In this document: one piece after another, positions 55,944 through 64,000 of the stretch
Numbering within the stretch: position 1 is the first letter of the stretch
How the letters are laid out: every line of letters starts with the position of its first letter
Assembly: GCA_035502095.1 (NCBI GenBank)
Contig: DATJUX010000012.1
Coordinates: forward strand, 1 to 64,000
Reading direction: 5' to 3'
From: JAKANT01 sp035502095
GTDB lineage: Bacteria > Pseudomonadota > Gammaproteobacteria > Burkholderiales > Burkholderiaceae_F
Length of the DNA stretch: 64,000 nt
Notes under the pieces: generated by a model
What the model saw: the letters and a program-made list of their open reading frames with translations, nothing else
Database searches by the model: none
Told to the model about the DNA's origin: nothing
Position numbers and translations under genes: made by a program

Positions 55944-58028
55944 CTACGCCAGTCTTAGAACGACCAGGACCAGGTCGATGACCTTGATGCCGATGAACGG
56001 CGCAAGCAGCCCACCGATGCCGTAGACCAGGACGTTCCTCCGGAGAACCTTGGAAGCGGTGTCCTCGCGCACGCGAATGCCTCTTAGCACCATCGGTATC
56101 AGTAAAAGAATGATCAAGGCATTGAAGATGACCGCCGACAGGATCGCGGACGCGGGCGAGGCGAGCGCCATCACATTCAGCACACTGAGCTGCGGATAGG
56201 TACTGGCGAACGCGGCCGGGATGATGGCAAAGTATTTCGCGATGTCGTTGGCAATCGAGAAGGTCGTCAACGCGCCGCGCGTCATGAGCATCTGCTTGCC
56301 GATCTCGACGATTTCGATCAGCTTGGTCGGATTCGAATCGAGATCGACCATGTTGCCGGCTTCCTTCGCCGCTTGCGTTCCGGTGTTCATCGCGACGGCA
56401 ACATCGGCCTGGGCCAACGCCGGCGCGTCGTTGGTCCCGTCGCCGCACATCGCAACCAGGCGACCCATTGCCTGCTGCTCGCGGATCAGCTTGAGCTTGG
56501 CCTCCGGAGTGGCCTCCGCCAGGAAGTCATCGACACCCGACTCCGCCGCGATCGCGGCGGCGGTCAGACGGTTGTCGCCGGTGATCATCATCGTCTTGAT
56601 ACCCATGCTGCGCAGCTCGGCGAAGCGCTCTCTGATGCCACCCTTGACGACGTCGCGAAGCTCGATCACGCCGAGCGTGCGCGTGCCTTCGGCAACGAGC
56701 AGCGGCGTCGCCCCGCGGGTAGCGATCCGGTCGACGAAGACACGGATCGATCGGTTGGGAGAGCCGCCCTGCGCCTGCAGCCACGCCTCGATCGCGTCCG
56801 GTGCACCCTTGCGGATGCGCCGCGCCCCGATGTCGACGCCGCTCATCCGCGTTTGCGCGGCAAAGGGCACAAAGACGGCATTCAGCTCGTGCAGGTTGCG
56901 CGCGCGGATACCGTACCCCTTCGCCAAGACCACAATCGACCGGCCTTCGGGAGTCTCGTCGGCAAGCGACGCAAGCTGCGCCGCGCCGGCGAACTCGCGC
57001 TCGGAAAGCCCAGGTGCGGGATAGAACTTCGCAGCCTGGCGGTTGCCGAGGGTGATGGTTCCGGTCTTGTCGAGCAGCAGCACATCGACATCGCCCGCCG
57101 CCTCGATGGCGCGCCCCGAGGTCGCTACGACGTTTGCCTGGACCAGTCGATCCATGCCGGCAATGCCGATGGCTGACAAGAGCGCGCCGATCGTGGTCGG
57201 GATTACGGATGCCAGCGAAGCGACCAGCACGACAAGGCTTACGACCTGGCCTTGGTGGGTCGCGGCCACTGCGTACGCGGAGTAGGGCAGCAGCGTCGCG
57301 GTCGCGACCAGGAACATCAGGGTCAAGGCGGCGAGCAGGATCGTGAGCGCGATCTCGTTGGGAGTGCGCAGCCGCCTGGCACCCTCGACCATTCCGATCA
57401 TCCGGTCCAGGAACCCCTCGCCCGGTTTGGCGCTGATGCGCACGATCAGCCAATCGGACAGAACACGGGTTCCGCCCGTCACCGATGACCGATCTCCACT
57501 CGCTGCGCGCACCACTGGTGCCGATTCACCGGTAATAGCGCTCTCGTCGACCGACGCGACGCCGGCGACCGCATCCCCGTCGCCGGGAACCAGCCCTCCT
57601 TCCGCGATCAGCACCAGATCGCCTTTGCGCAGTTGACTCGCGCGTGTCGGCGTACGTTGTGCGTCAAGGCTTGCAGCGGACAACTTCATCGCCAGCGTGT
57701 CGCCTTTCGCGCCGCGCAGGGTTGCCGCATGAGCCTTGCCCCGTCTCTCTGCGAGCGCCTCCGCGAATTGCGCGAACAAGACGGTGAGCCATAGCCAGGC
57801 GGAAATGGCGGCCCCGAATCCGTCGCGCTGGGCGATCGCCATCGCTGCGGTCAGAAGCGCGCCGAACCAGACGATCATCAACACCGGATTGCGCCACAGC
57901 GACCCGGGGGTCGCGCGCTTCACGGCATCGCGGGCTGCCGCACGAACCAATGCGGGGTCGAAGACACGAACGCGACGGCGCGCGTGTGAATGAAAGTCGT
58001 CGCGGGCGGCGCTCGGGCGAGCGGACAT
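55944..58028 (-). CDS. Orphan KdpB paralogue (P-type ATPase, no KdpA/KdpC)
   Basis: The 694-aa protein is KdpB-like along its whole length: helix pair and FAQFAEALAERRGKA, ASVDESAITGESAPV, phosphorylation Asp320 in DKTGTITLG, MITGDNRLTA, GDGTNDAPALAQADV and helix-5 ANDIAKYFAII with the coupling Asp/Lys. The A-domain motif read GDPIPADG in the canonical copy is changed to GGLVPGDG, and MTGDGTND to MCGDGTND. No second kdpA, kdpC or kdpF accompanies it. ATG at 58028 is used because an upstream TTG would fall at the predicted transcription start. Synonymous divergence from kdpB shows an old duplication or separate acquisition. Confidence 0.93.
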   Translation of the reverse strand: MSARPSAARDDFHSHARRRVRVFDPALVRAAARDAVKRATPGSLWRNPVLMIVWFGALLTAAMAIAQRDGFGAAISAWLWLTVLFAQFAEALAERRGKAHAATLRGAKGDTLAMKLSAASLDAQRTPTRASQLRKGDLVLIAEGGLVPGDGDAVAGVASVDESAITGESAPVVRAASGDRSSVTGGTRVLSDWLIVRISAKPGEGFLDRMIGMVEGARRLRTPNEIALTILLAALTLMFLVATATLLPYSAYAVAATHQGQVVSLVVLVASLASVIPTTIGALLSAIGIAGMDRLVQANVVATSGRAIEAAGDVDVLLLDKTGTITLGNRQAAKFYPAPGLSEREFAGAAQLASLADETPEGRSIVVLAKGYGIRARNLHELNAVFVPFAAQTRMSGVDIGARRIRKGAPDAIEAWLQAQGGSPNRSIRVFVDRIATRGATPLLVAEGTRTLGVIELRDVVKGGIRERFAELRSMGIKTMMITGDNRLTAAAIAAESGVDDFLAEATPEAKLKLIREQQAMGRLVAMCGDGTNDAPALAQADVAVAMNTGTQAAKEAGNMVDLDSNPTKLIEIVEIGKQMLMTRGALTTFSIANDIAKYFAIIPAAFASTYPQLSVLNVMALASPASAILSAVIFNALIILLLIPMVLRGIRVREDTASKVLRRNVLVYGIGGLLAPFIGIKVIDLVLVVLRLA

Positions 58029-58348
58029 AGGTCGAAGCCGTGTATGCCATGTGAGGTCGCGAGATCCGTCTGACTCTCGCGACTCATCCAACGAGCGCGA
58101 ATCTAGCGATCCGCGCGTAAGAATCCGCTATAGATTTCCGGCCGAGGTTGCGGCCGGACGCCGACACGCATGGGACCGCCGCGGCAAGGGATCGACGTGG
58201 TGTGCGACTGCCTGCTCGCGACCGATTGCCGCGGCGATCGGGAAGGCGGCGTCCGGCGCATCGTCGCCCTAGGCGCGCGCCGGCGGGTGCAGTAGGCTTG
58301 CAGCCCGCGCCGGCCGGAATCCAGGACCGGCGACCCAAGGAGACAGGA
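58029..58348. other. 320-bp divergent gap between orphan kdpB and livK
   Basis: The left half carries the kdp-type promoter element for the orphan kdpB. The right half should hold the liv promoter, but I see no clear -35/-10 pair. A 41-codon plus-strand frame (58170-58295) with three Cys is present but has no ribosome binding site or known relative. A strong AAGGAGACAGGA leads into livK. Confidence 0.5.
58099..58137 (-). promoter_or_regulatory. kdp-type promoter element, copy 3 (orphan kdpB)
   Basis: On the minus strand AAATCTATAGC (58137-58127) is followed by 21 nt and TAGATTC (58105-58099). This copy is the most diverged in its upstream half (TATAGC for TTTACG), but it keeps the second half-site (CTTACG) 11 bp on and the same overall spacing. 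The predicted start near 58093 gives a leader of about 65 nt to the ATG at 58028. Confidence 0.55.
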
Positions 58349-59509
58349 ATGAACGTGAAAGCAGTACTGGTTGCCGGCGCGATGCTGGCCGCGGCCGCCA
58401 CCTGCGCGAGCGCGCAGGAGCCGCTCAAGGTCGGCGCGGTGCTGGAAGTCACCGGCCCGTTCGCCAGCCTCGCCAGGCAGATCGAAAACGGCATGCGCCT
58501 GTACATCGCCCGCAACGGCGACACGGTGGCCGGTCGCAAGGTCGAGCTGATCATCAAGGATTCCACCGGCGCGCAGCCGGACGTGGCCAAGCGCCTGGTG
58601 ACGGAGCTGGTCACGCGCGACAAGGTCGACTTCGTGGTCGGCTTCGCACTGACGCCGAACGCGCTGGCGGCGGCGCCGGTCGTCACCGAGGCCAAGGTGC
58701 CCACCATCATCATGAACGCCGCGACCTCGGTGATCGTCAGCAAGTCGCCCTACATGGCGCGCGTGTCGATGACGCTGCCGCAGGTGACGATGCCGATCGC
58801 CCAGTGGGCGGCGAAGAACAACATCAAGCGCGTGTATTCGCTGGTGGCCGACTACGGTCCGGGCCTGGACGCCGAAGCCACGTTCAAGAAGTACTTCACG
58901 GCGGCCGGCGGCGAGCTGGTCGGCGAAGTGCGCACGCCGCTCAAGAATCCCGACTTCGGCCCGTTCATCCAGCGCATCAAGGATGCGAAGCCGCAGGCCG
59001 TGTTCATCTTCCTGCCGGCCGGCGAACAGGCCGTCGCGTTCATGAAGGGCTATCGCGAGCGCGGCCTGGCCGAAGCGGGCATCCGCGTCATCGGACCGGG
59101 AGACGTGGTGGAAGACGACGTCCTGGAAGCGATCGGCGATTCCGCGCTCGGCGCAGTCACCACGCACCACTATTCGGCGGCCCACGATTCGCAGATCAAT
59201 CGCGACTACGTCAAGGCGTACACCGACATGTTCAAGATCCGCCCGAACTTCATGTCCGTCGGCGGTTATGACGGCATGCACGTGGTTTACGAGGTCGCGC
59301 GCAGGCTCAACGGCAAGATCGATCCCGACAAGGCGATGGAGATCATCAAGGGCATGAAGATCGACAGCCCGCGCGGCCCGATCTACATCGATCCCGCGAC
59401 GCGCGACGTCGTGCAGACCGTATACGTGCGCAAGGTCGAGAAGAAGGACGGCAAGCTCTACAACATCGAGTTCGACAAGTTCAACGACGTGCACGACCCG
59501 GGCAATTGA
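58349..59509 (+). CDS. livK: Liv-type ABC transporter substrate-binding protein
   Basis: The 386-aa periplasmic receptor has a signal peptide (cleavage near CASA) and the type-I periplasmic binding fold of LivK: LKVGAVLEVTGPFASLARQIENGMRLYI, then KVELIIKDSTGAQPDVAKRLVTELV and GYDGMHVVYEVARRL. The ligand could be a branched-chain amino acid, an amide or an aromatic compound; the genes do not decide. AAGGAGACAGGA precedes the ATG. It is the first gene of livKHMGF. Confidence 0.92.
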   Translation: MNVKAVLVAGAMLAAAATCASAQEPLKVGAVLEVTGPFASLARQIENGMRLYIARNGDTVAGRKVELIIKDSTGAQPDVAKRLVTELVTRDKVDFVVGFALTPNALAAAPVVTEAKVPTIIMNAATSVIVSKSPYMARVSMTLPQVTMPIAQWAAKNNIKRVYSLVADYGPGLDAEATFKKYFTAAGGELVGEVRTPLKNPDFGPFIQRIKDAKPQAVFIFLPAGEQAVAFMKGYRERGLAEAGIRVIGPGDVVEDDVLEAIGDSALGAVTTHHYSAAHDSQINRDYVKAYTDMFKIRPNFMSVGGYDGMHVVYEVARRLNGKIDPDKAMEIIKGMKIDSPRGPIYIDPATRDVVQTVYVRKVEKKDGKLYNIEFDKFNDVHDPGN

Positions 59510-59549
59510 CCGCCGCAGCCGTCACGGCTCCTGACCGGTCGGGCGGGCG

Positions 59550-60416
59550 ATGATCGCCAACCTGGTCGGCGTGCTGTTCGACGGCATTGCGTACGGCGCG
59601 CTGCTGTTCCTGATCGCCATCGGGCTGTCCGTGACGATGGGGTTGATGAACTTCGTCAACCTCGCGCACGGTGCGTTCGCCATGCTGGGCGGCTACGCGA
59701 CGGTGGTGCTGATGACCCGCTTCAACGTGCCCTTCCTGGCGGCGCTGCCGGTCGCGTTCGTGGTGGCGGCGCTCGCCGGTGCGGCGCTCGAGCGCCTGCT
59801 CTACCGGCGCCTGTACCAGGCGAGCCACCTCGACCAAGTGCTGTTCAGCATCGGTCTCACGTTCATGGCCATCGCTGCCGCGACGTACGTCTGGGGTCCG
59901 GGCCTGCAGCCTGTCGAACTGCCGCCGTTCCTGACGGGTCAGGTCAAGGTGCTCGGACTGGAACTGGGCGCCTACCGGATATTCCTGGTCGCGCTGGTGA
60001 TCGTCATCACGCTCGGCCTCGTCTTCCTCGTCGAGCGGACGCGCTTCGGTGCCCAGGTTCGTGCATCCGTCGACAGCCAGCAGGCGGCGGCCGGACTGGG
60101 CATCGACGTCAACCGGGTCTTCAGCCTGACCTTCGCCTTGGGCTCCGGGCTGGCGGGACTCGGCGGCGCGCTCGGCATCGAGGTGCTGGGCCTCGATCCG
60201 ACGTTTCCCGTCAAGTACATGGTGTACTTCCTGCTCGTCGTCGCCGTCGGCGGCGCCGGCGCGATCAAGGGCGCGCTCGCGGCGGCGCTCATCCTCGGCA
60301 TCTTCGACGTGGCGGGGAAGTATTTCGTGCCCGGCGTCGGCGCGTTCGTGATCTACGTCCTGATGGTCGTGCTGCTGATTCTTTTTCCGGCCGGCCTGTA
60401 CGGGAGGCGTGGATGA
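59550..60416 (+). CDS. livH: Branched-chain amino-acid ABC permease LivH
   Basis: The 288-aa permease has eight or so hydrophobic helices with LLFLIAIGLSVTMGLMNFVNLAHGAFAMLGGY at the N-terminus and the coupling region around GLGIDVNRVFSLTFALGSGLAGLGG. It forms the inner-membrane channel with LivM. It lies 40 bp after livK and overlaps livM by 4 bp (ATGA). Confidence 0.94.
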   Translation: MIANLVGVLFDGIAYGALLFLIAIGLSVTMGLMNFVNLAHGAFAMLGGYATVVLMTRFNVPFLAALPVAFVVAALAGAALERLLYRRLYQASHLDQVLFSIGLTFMAIAAATYVWGPGLQPVELPPFLTGQVKVLGLELGAYRIFLVALVIVITLGLVFLVERTRFGAQVRASVDSQQAAAGLGIDVNRVFSLTFALGSGLAGLGGALGIEVLGLDPTFPVKYMVYFLLVVAVGGAGAIKGALAAALILGIFDVAGKYFVPGVGAFVIYVLMVVLLILFPAGLYGRRG

Positions 60417-61429
60417 GCGCGGACAACGCGCCGCCGGAGGCGGCCGGCACGGTGCCTGCGGCGCCGGCGTATCGCCTGCCCGAGGATCGCTGGCACGCGG
60501 CCGAGAGCGTGTTCTGGTTGATTCCGGTGCTCGCCTTCTTCTTCGTGCCCGGCTACCTCGTGCTGGGCAGCCAGATCCTGATCGTCGGACTGTTCGCGGT
60601 GTCGCTTGACCTCATCCTCGGCTACGCCGGCATCGTCTCGCTGGGGCACGCCGCGTACTTCGGCGTCGGCGCCTACACCGCCGGCCTGCTCGCCACGTAC
60701 GGATGGGGCGAACCGCTCAGCGGGCTTGCGATCGCGGCCGCCATCGCGGCGTTGGTCGGCTGGCTCGCTTCGTTCCTCGTCGTGCGCGGCGGCGACCTGA
60801 CCCGCCTGATGGTGACGCTCGGCATCGCACTCGTGCTGCACGAGGCGGCGAACAAGGCGGCGTTCATCACCGGCGGCGTCGACGGCCTCGGCGGCATGAC
60901 GATGTGGAAGGTCCTCGGCATCTTCCGGTTCGACATCGCCGGACGGGTCGCCTATGTCTACAGCCTGGTCGTTCTTTTCTTCGCCTTCCTGCTGCTGCGC
61001 AGGCTGGTGCATTCGCCCTTCGGCCTGAGCCTGCGCGGCGTGCGCGAGAAGCGCGTGCGCATGCCCGCGATCGGGGCGTCGGTGCGCGAGCGAGAGATCG
61101 CGATCTTCACGATCGCCGCTTGCGTGGCGGGACTGGCGGGCGCGCTGCTGGCGCAGACGACCCAGTTCGTCGCCCTGGACGTGCTCGGTTTCGGCCGCTC
61201 GGCCGACCTGCTCATCATCCTGGTGCTGGGCGGCACCGGGCGGCTGTACGGCGGCTTGATCGGGGCGGCCGTCTACATGATCGCGCAGGACATCCTGGCC
61301 GGCATCAACCCGGTCTACTGGCAGTTCTGGATCGGCGCCCTGCTCGTCATCATCGTGCTGTTCGCGCGCGGCGGCATCCTGGGCGGGCTGGAACGGCTCC
61401 GTGCGCTGGCGCGCAGGAGTCGCGCGTGA
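60413..61429 (+). CDS. livM: Branched-chain amino-acid ABC permease LivM
   Basis: The 338-aa permease begins with a hydrophilic segment of about 35 residues, then carries FAVSLDLILGYAGIVSLGHAAYFGVGAYTAGLLA and a late AGLAGALLAQTTQFV and VLGGTGRLYGGLIGAAVY pattern typical of LivM. It pairs with LivH. Start and stop overlap livH and livG by 4 bp each, so the permease and ATPase genes are translationally coupled. Confidence 0.94.
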   Translation: MSADNAPPEAAGTVPAAPAYRLPEDRWHAAESVFWLIPVLAFFFVPGYLVLGSQILIVGLFAVSLDLILGYAGIVSLGHAAYFGVGAYTAGLLATYGWGEPLSGLAIAAAIAALVGWLASFLVVRGGDLTRLMVTLGIALVLHEAANKAAFITGGVDGLGGMTMWKVLGIFRFDIAGRVAYVYSLVVLFFAFLLLRRLVHSPFGLSLRGVREKRVRMPAIGASVREREIAIFTIAACVAGLAGALLAQTTQFVALDVLGFGRSADLLIILVLGGTGRLYGGLIGAAVYMIAQDILAGINPVYWQFWIGALLVIIVLFARGGILGGLERLRALARRSRA

Positions 61430-62178
61430 CGCAGGCGCTGCGCACCCGCGGGCTGTCGAAGCACTGGGGCGACTTCAAGGCCAACCGCGACATCACGCTC
61501 GAGTTCGCGCCGGGCAGCCGCCATGCCCTGATCGGGCCCAACGGGGCGGGCAAGACGACGTTCATCAACCTGCTCACCGGCGTGCTGGCGCCGACCGCGG
61601 GCGATGTGTTCCTCGGCGACACCTGCATCACCGCGTTGGCACAGCACCAGCGCGTGAAACGCGGCCTGACGCGCACCTTCCAGATCACCACGCTCTTTGC
61701 CGGCCTCACGGTGCTCGAATCGATCGTGCTCGCGGTCAACGAGCGCAAGGGCCTCGCGCGCACGTGGTGGAAGACGGTGGCAAGCTGCCGCGCCGAAGCC
61801 GACGAGGCGATGGAGATCCTGCGCGGCTTGCGCCTCGAGCGCGAGGCGGACAGGGAGACGCGGGCGCTGGCCTACGGCAAGCAGCGCATCGTCGAGATCG
61901 CCCTCGCACTGGCGACGCGGCCGAGCATCCTGCTCCTGGACGAACCCGCGGCCGGCATTCCAGCGGCGGAGAGCGCGGAACTGTTCAGCGTGATCGCCGC
62001 CTTGCCGCGCGACGTGACGGTGCTCTTCATCGAACACGACATGGACCTGGTGTTCCGGTTCGCCGAGCGCATCACGGTGCTGGTCGGTGGAGCGGTGCTC
62101 GTCGAGGGCACACCGCAGGAAATCGCCCGCGACGCCCGGGTGAAGGAGGTCTACCTGGGCGAGGCTGCGCATGGCTGA
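61426..62178 (+). CDS. livG: ABC transporter ATP-binding protein LivG
   Basis: The 250-aa ATPase has Walker A GPNGAGKTT, the TRTFQITTLFAGLTVLESI Q-loop, a signature loop in the LivG form (LAYGKQR), Walker B ILLLDEPAAGIPAAE and the switch His in LFIEHDMD. It starts with GTG overlapping the livM stop and its end overlaps livF by 8 bp. Confidence 0.95.
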   Translation: MTQALRTRGLSKHWGDFKANRDITLEFAPGSRHALIGPNGAGKTTFINLLTGVLAPTAGDVFLGDTCITALAQHQRVKRGLTRTFQITTLFAGLTVLESIVLAVNERKGLARTWWKTVASCRAEADEAMEILRGLRLEREADRETRALAYGKQRIVEIALALATRPSILLLDEPAAGIPAAESAELFSVIAALPRDVTVLFIEHDMDLVFRFAERITVLVGGAVLVEGTPQEIARDARVKEVYLGEAAHG

Positions 62179-62872
62179 ACTGCTGGCGATGGAGGGCGTG
62201 CGGGCCGGATATGCAGGCTCGGTGGTGCTCGAAGACATCTCGCTGCGCCTGGAGGAGGGCGACAGCCTGGCGGTGCTCGGGCGCAACGGCGTGGGCAAGA
62301 CCACGCTGCTGGTCACGCTGATGGGCTTCACGGAGATGCAACGCGGCAGCATCCGCCTGCGCGGAGAGGAGATCGCCCGCGCGCCCGCGCATCGGCGGGC
62401 GCGGGCGGGACTCGGATGGGTGCCGCAGGAGCGCATGATGTATCCCTCGCTGACGGTCGAGGAACACCTGACCGCCGTCGCGCGGCCCGGGAGGTGGAAT
62501 ATCGGCGCGGTCTACGAGCTCTTCCCGCGCCTGGCCGAACGCAAACGCAATTTCGGCAACCAGCTTTCCGGCGGCGAGCAGCAGATGCTTGCGATCGCGC
62601 GCGCCCTCGTGATCAATCCGAAGCTGCTGCTCCTCGACGAGCCGATGGAGGGGTTGGCGCCGCTCATCGTGCAGGAGCTGATGCGCGTGATGAGCGGGCT
62701 CGTACACGAAGGCGCGATGGCGATCGTCATCGTGGAGCAGCACGCGCGGCTGGCGCTGTCACTGGCACGCCGGGCGCTCGTACTGGACCGGGGCCGGATA
62801 GTGCACCGGTCCGACAGCGCGAGCCTGCTCGAGGATCCCGTCACGCTGCAGCGCCTGGTCTCCGTTTCATAG
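62171..62872 (+). CDS. livF: ABC transporter ATP-binding protein LivF
   Basis: The 233-aa ATPase has Walker A GRNGVGKTT, VPQERMMYPSLTVEEHL at the Q-loop, the signature LSGGEQQ, Walker B LLLLDEPMEGLAP and the switch His in VIVEQHARL. It is the second nucleotide-binding subunit of the transporter. The start overlaps livG by 8 bp. The MetE-like gene begins 10 bp after its stop. Confidence 0.95.
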   Translation: MAELLAMEGVRAGYAGSVVLEDISLRLEEGDSLAVLGRNGVGKTTLLVTLMGFTEMQRGSIRLRGEEIARAPAHRRARAGLGWVPQERMMYPSLTVEEHLTAVARPGRWNIGAVYELFPRLAERKRNFGNQLSGGEQQMLAIARALVINPKLLLLDEPMEGLAPLIVQELMRVMSGLVHEGAMAIVIVEQHARLALSLARRALVLDRGRIVHRSDSASLLEDPVTLQRLVSVS

Positions 62873-62882
62873 CGAGGATGTG

Positions 62883-64000
62883 ATGTCAACCCGTATCAGT
62901 GCCCCGTTCCGCGCCGATCACGTCGGCAGTTTTCTGCGTCCCCGGTTCCTGCTCGAAGCGCGCGACCAGTTCAAGCAGAACCAGATCACGCACGCGCAAC
63001 TGCGCGCGGTCGAGGACCGCGCGATCCGCGACATCGTCAAGTTCCAGGAAGACCTGGGCCTGCAGGGCATCACCGACGGCGAATTCCGCCGCACGTATTT
63101 CCACATCGACTTCCTCGAGCAACTCGAGGGTGTGTCGACCGAGGGCGGGATCACGGTGCACTTCCACAAAGCCAACGGCGACATCGACTTCGCGCCGCCG
63201 GTGATGAAGATCAAGCGTGCGGTGCGCCACGTCAGGCCGATCCAGGGCGACGATTTCGAGTTCCTCAGGTCCGTCACCACGCGCACGCCGAAGGTCACGA
63301 TCCCTTCGCCGACCATGCTGCATTTCCGCGGCGGGCGCGCGGCGGTCGATGTCGAGGTCTACCCGGACATGGAGGGCTTCTTCACCGACGTGGCCGCGGC
63401 CTACCGGGCCGAGATCCGGTCGCTCGCGGCGCGCGGCCTCACGTACCTGCAACTCGACGACACCAACCTCGCCTACCTGTGCGACCAGAAGATGCGCGAG
63501 GGCGCGCGCTTGCGCGGCGACGACCCCAACGAGCTCCCGCGCCGGTACGCGCGCCTGATCAACGCCGCCATCGCGGAAAAGCCCGCCAACCTGCACGTCT
63601 GCGTCCACCTGTGCCGCGGCAACTTCAAGAGCGCATGGGCGGCCGAGGGCGGCTACGAGCCTGTCGCCGAAGTCCTGTTCAACGAGCTCGCGGTCGACGG
63701 TTATTTCCTCGAATACGACGACGCGCGCTCCGGCGACTTCGCTCCGCTGCGCCACGTGCCGAAGGGCAAGATCGTCGTGCTCGGGCTCGTCAGCACCAAG
63801 CTCGGCCAGATCGAGAAGAAGGACGACCTGAAGCGCCGCATCGAGGAAGCAGCCGGGTTCATGCCGCTGGACCAGATGGCGCTGTCGCCGCAGTGCGGCT
63901 TCTCCAGCACCGTGCACGGCAATGACATCGCGGTCGAGGCGCAGGCAGCGAAGCTGCGGCTCGTCGTCGAGACAGCACGCGAAGTCTGGGGCGAGGTGTG
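62883..64000 (+). CDS. MetE-like (cobalamin-independent methionine synthase family) protein, to window edge
   Basis: At least 372 residues are present. The window ends after two bases (TG) of the next codon, which may be the stop. It corresponds to the catalytic C-terminal half of MetE only. It starts FRADHVGSFLRPRFLLEA, and a zinc site is visible as His and Cys in VHLCRGNF, a Glu in YFLEYDDA and Cys in LSPQCGFSS. Single-domain members transfer methyl groups from simple donors or act on unknown thiols. It follows livF by 10 bp, so the transporter may supply its substrate. Confidence 0.88.
   Translation, partial: MSTRISAPFRADHVGSFLRPRFLLEARDQFKQNQITHAQLRAVEDRAIRDIVKFQEDLGLQGITDGEFRRTYFHIDFLEQLEGVSTEGGITVHFHKANGDIDFAPPVMKIKRAVRHVRPIQGDDFEFLRSVTTRTPKVTIPSPTMLHFRGGRAAVDVEVYPDMEGFFTDVAAAYRAEIRSLAARGLTYLQLDDTNLAYLCDQKMREGARLRGDDPNELPRRYARLINAAIAEKPANLHVCVHLCRGNFKSAWAAEGGYEPVAEVLFNELAVDGYFLEYDDARSGDFAPLRHVPKGKIVVLGLVSTKLGQIEKKDDLKRRIEEAAGFMPLDQMALSPQCGFSSTVHGNDIAVEAQAAKLRLVVETAREVWGEV

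Noticed and set aside
58170..58295. 41-codon plus-strand frame with three Cys upstream of livK
   Set aside because: No ribosome binding site, no hydrophobic or structured pattern and no recalled relative; expected by chance in GC-rich DNA.

Overview
The window is GC-rich, densely coded bacterial DNA. It looks like a betaproteobacterial chromosome. The support is the topoisomerase IV genes parE and parC, a 180-kDa-class NAD-glutamate dehydrogenase, the Liv-type ABC cluster, TorF-like and SUOX-fold periplasmic proteins, and an intergenic motif (TGGGGTCAGACACC) that I associate with this class. Genus cannot be read from the sequence. There is no rRNA, CRISPR array, prophage or intact insertion sequence; one tRNA-Arg(CCU) sits at the left edge.

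Layout. 0-11 kb: the tRNA, a conserved hypothetical protein, parE, a PAS-GGDEF-EAL c-di-GMP protein, a SUOX-fold periplasmic protein, parC, then an MBL-fold lipoprotein and an O-methyltransferase. Two perfect DnaA boxes form a palindrome just upstream of parE. 11-18 kb: a DUF72 protein, a cold-shock/DUF1294 fusion, a large hybrid histidine kinase, a nitrilase-family protein, HdeD and a universal stress protein. 18-26 kb: the giant glutamate dehydrogenase and a penicillin-acylase-family enzyme. 26-36 kb: YciI and VOC proteins, a BNR beta-propeller paired with a MoaD/ThiS ubiquitin-like protein, an MFS exporter, an orphan TRAP permease pair, an exported His/Tyr-rich protein, zwf, an orphan ParA and a haloacid dehalogenase. 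36-43 kb: an aminotransferase-GST-EamA-PhzF operon, then a hydroxy-amino-acid dehydratase with a LysE exporter, controlled by a divergent MocR regulator with a visible direct-repeat operator.

43-58 kb is the most interesting part, a potassium/ion-homeostasis island. It holds kdpDE preceded by an ACT-like small protein and a 51-aa membrane protein, kdpFABC preceded by a 31-aa membrane microprotein, a CorA-like protein whose pore signature reads GMS instead of GMN, a TorF-type porin and a second, free-standing KdpB. Four minus-strand promoters here share one element, (A)AATCTTTACG-like, exactly 21 nt, then TAGATT. They lie before the ACT/kdpDE unit, the kdpFABC unit, the porin and the orphan kdpB. 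This suggests one regulon, most simply controlled by KdpE, extending well beyond kdpFABC. A deacetylase/GNAT pair sits between kdpDE and kdpFABC.

58-64 kb: a complete branched-chain-amino-acid-type ABC transporter (livKHMGF) followed by a single-domain MetE-like protein that runs to the window edge.

Functions are from family motifs read by eye. No database search was run. Starts were moved inward from the longest frame where a ribosome binding site, overlap or promoter made that more likely.
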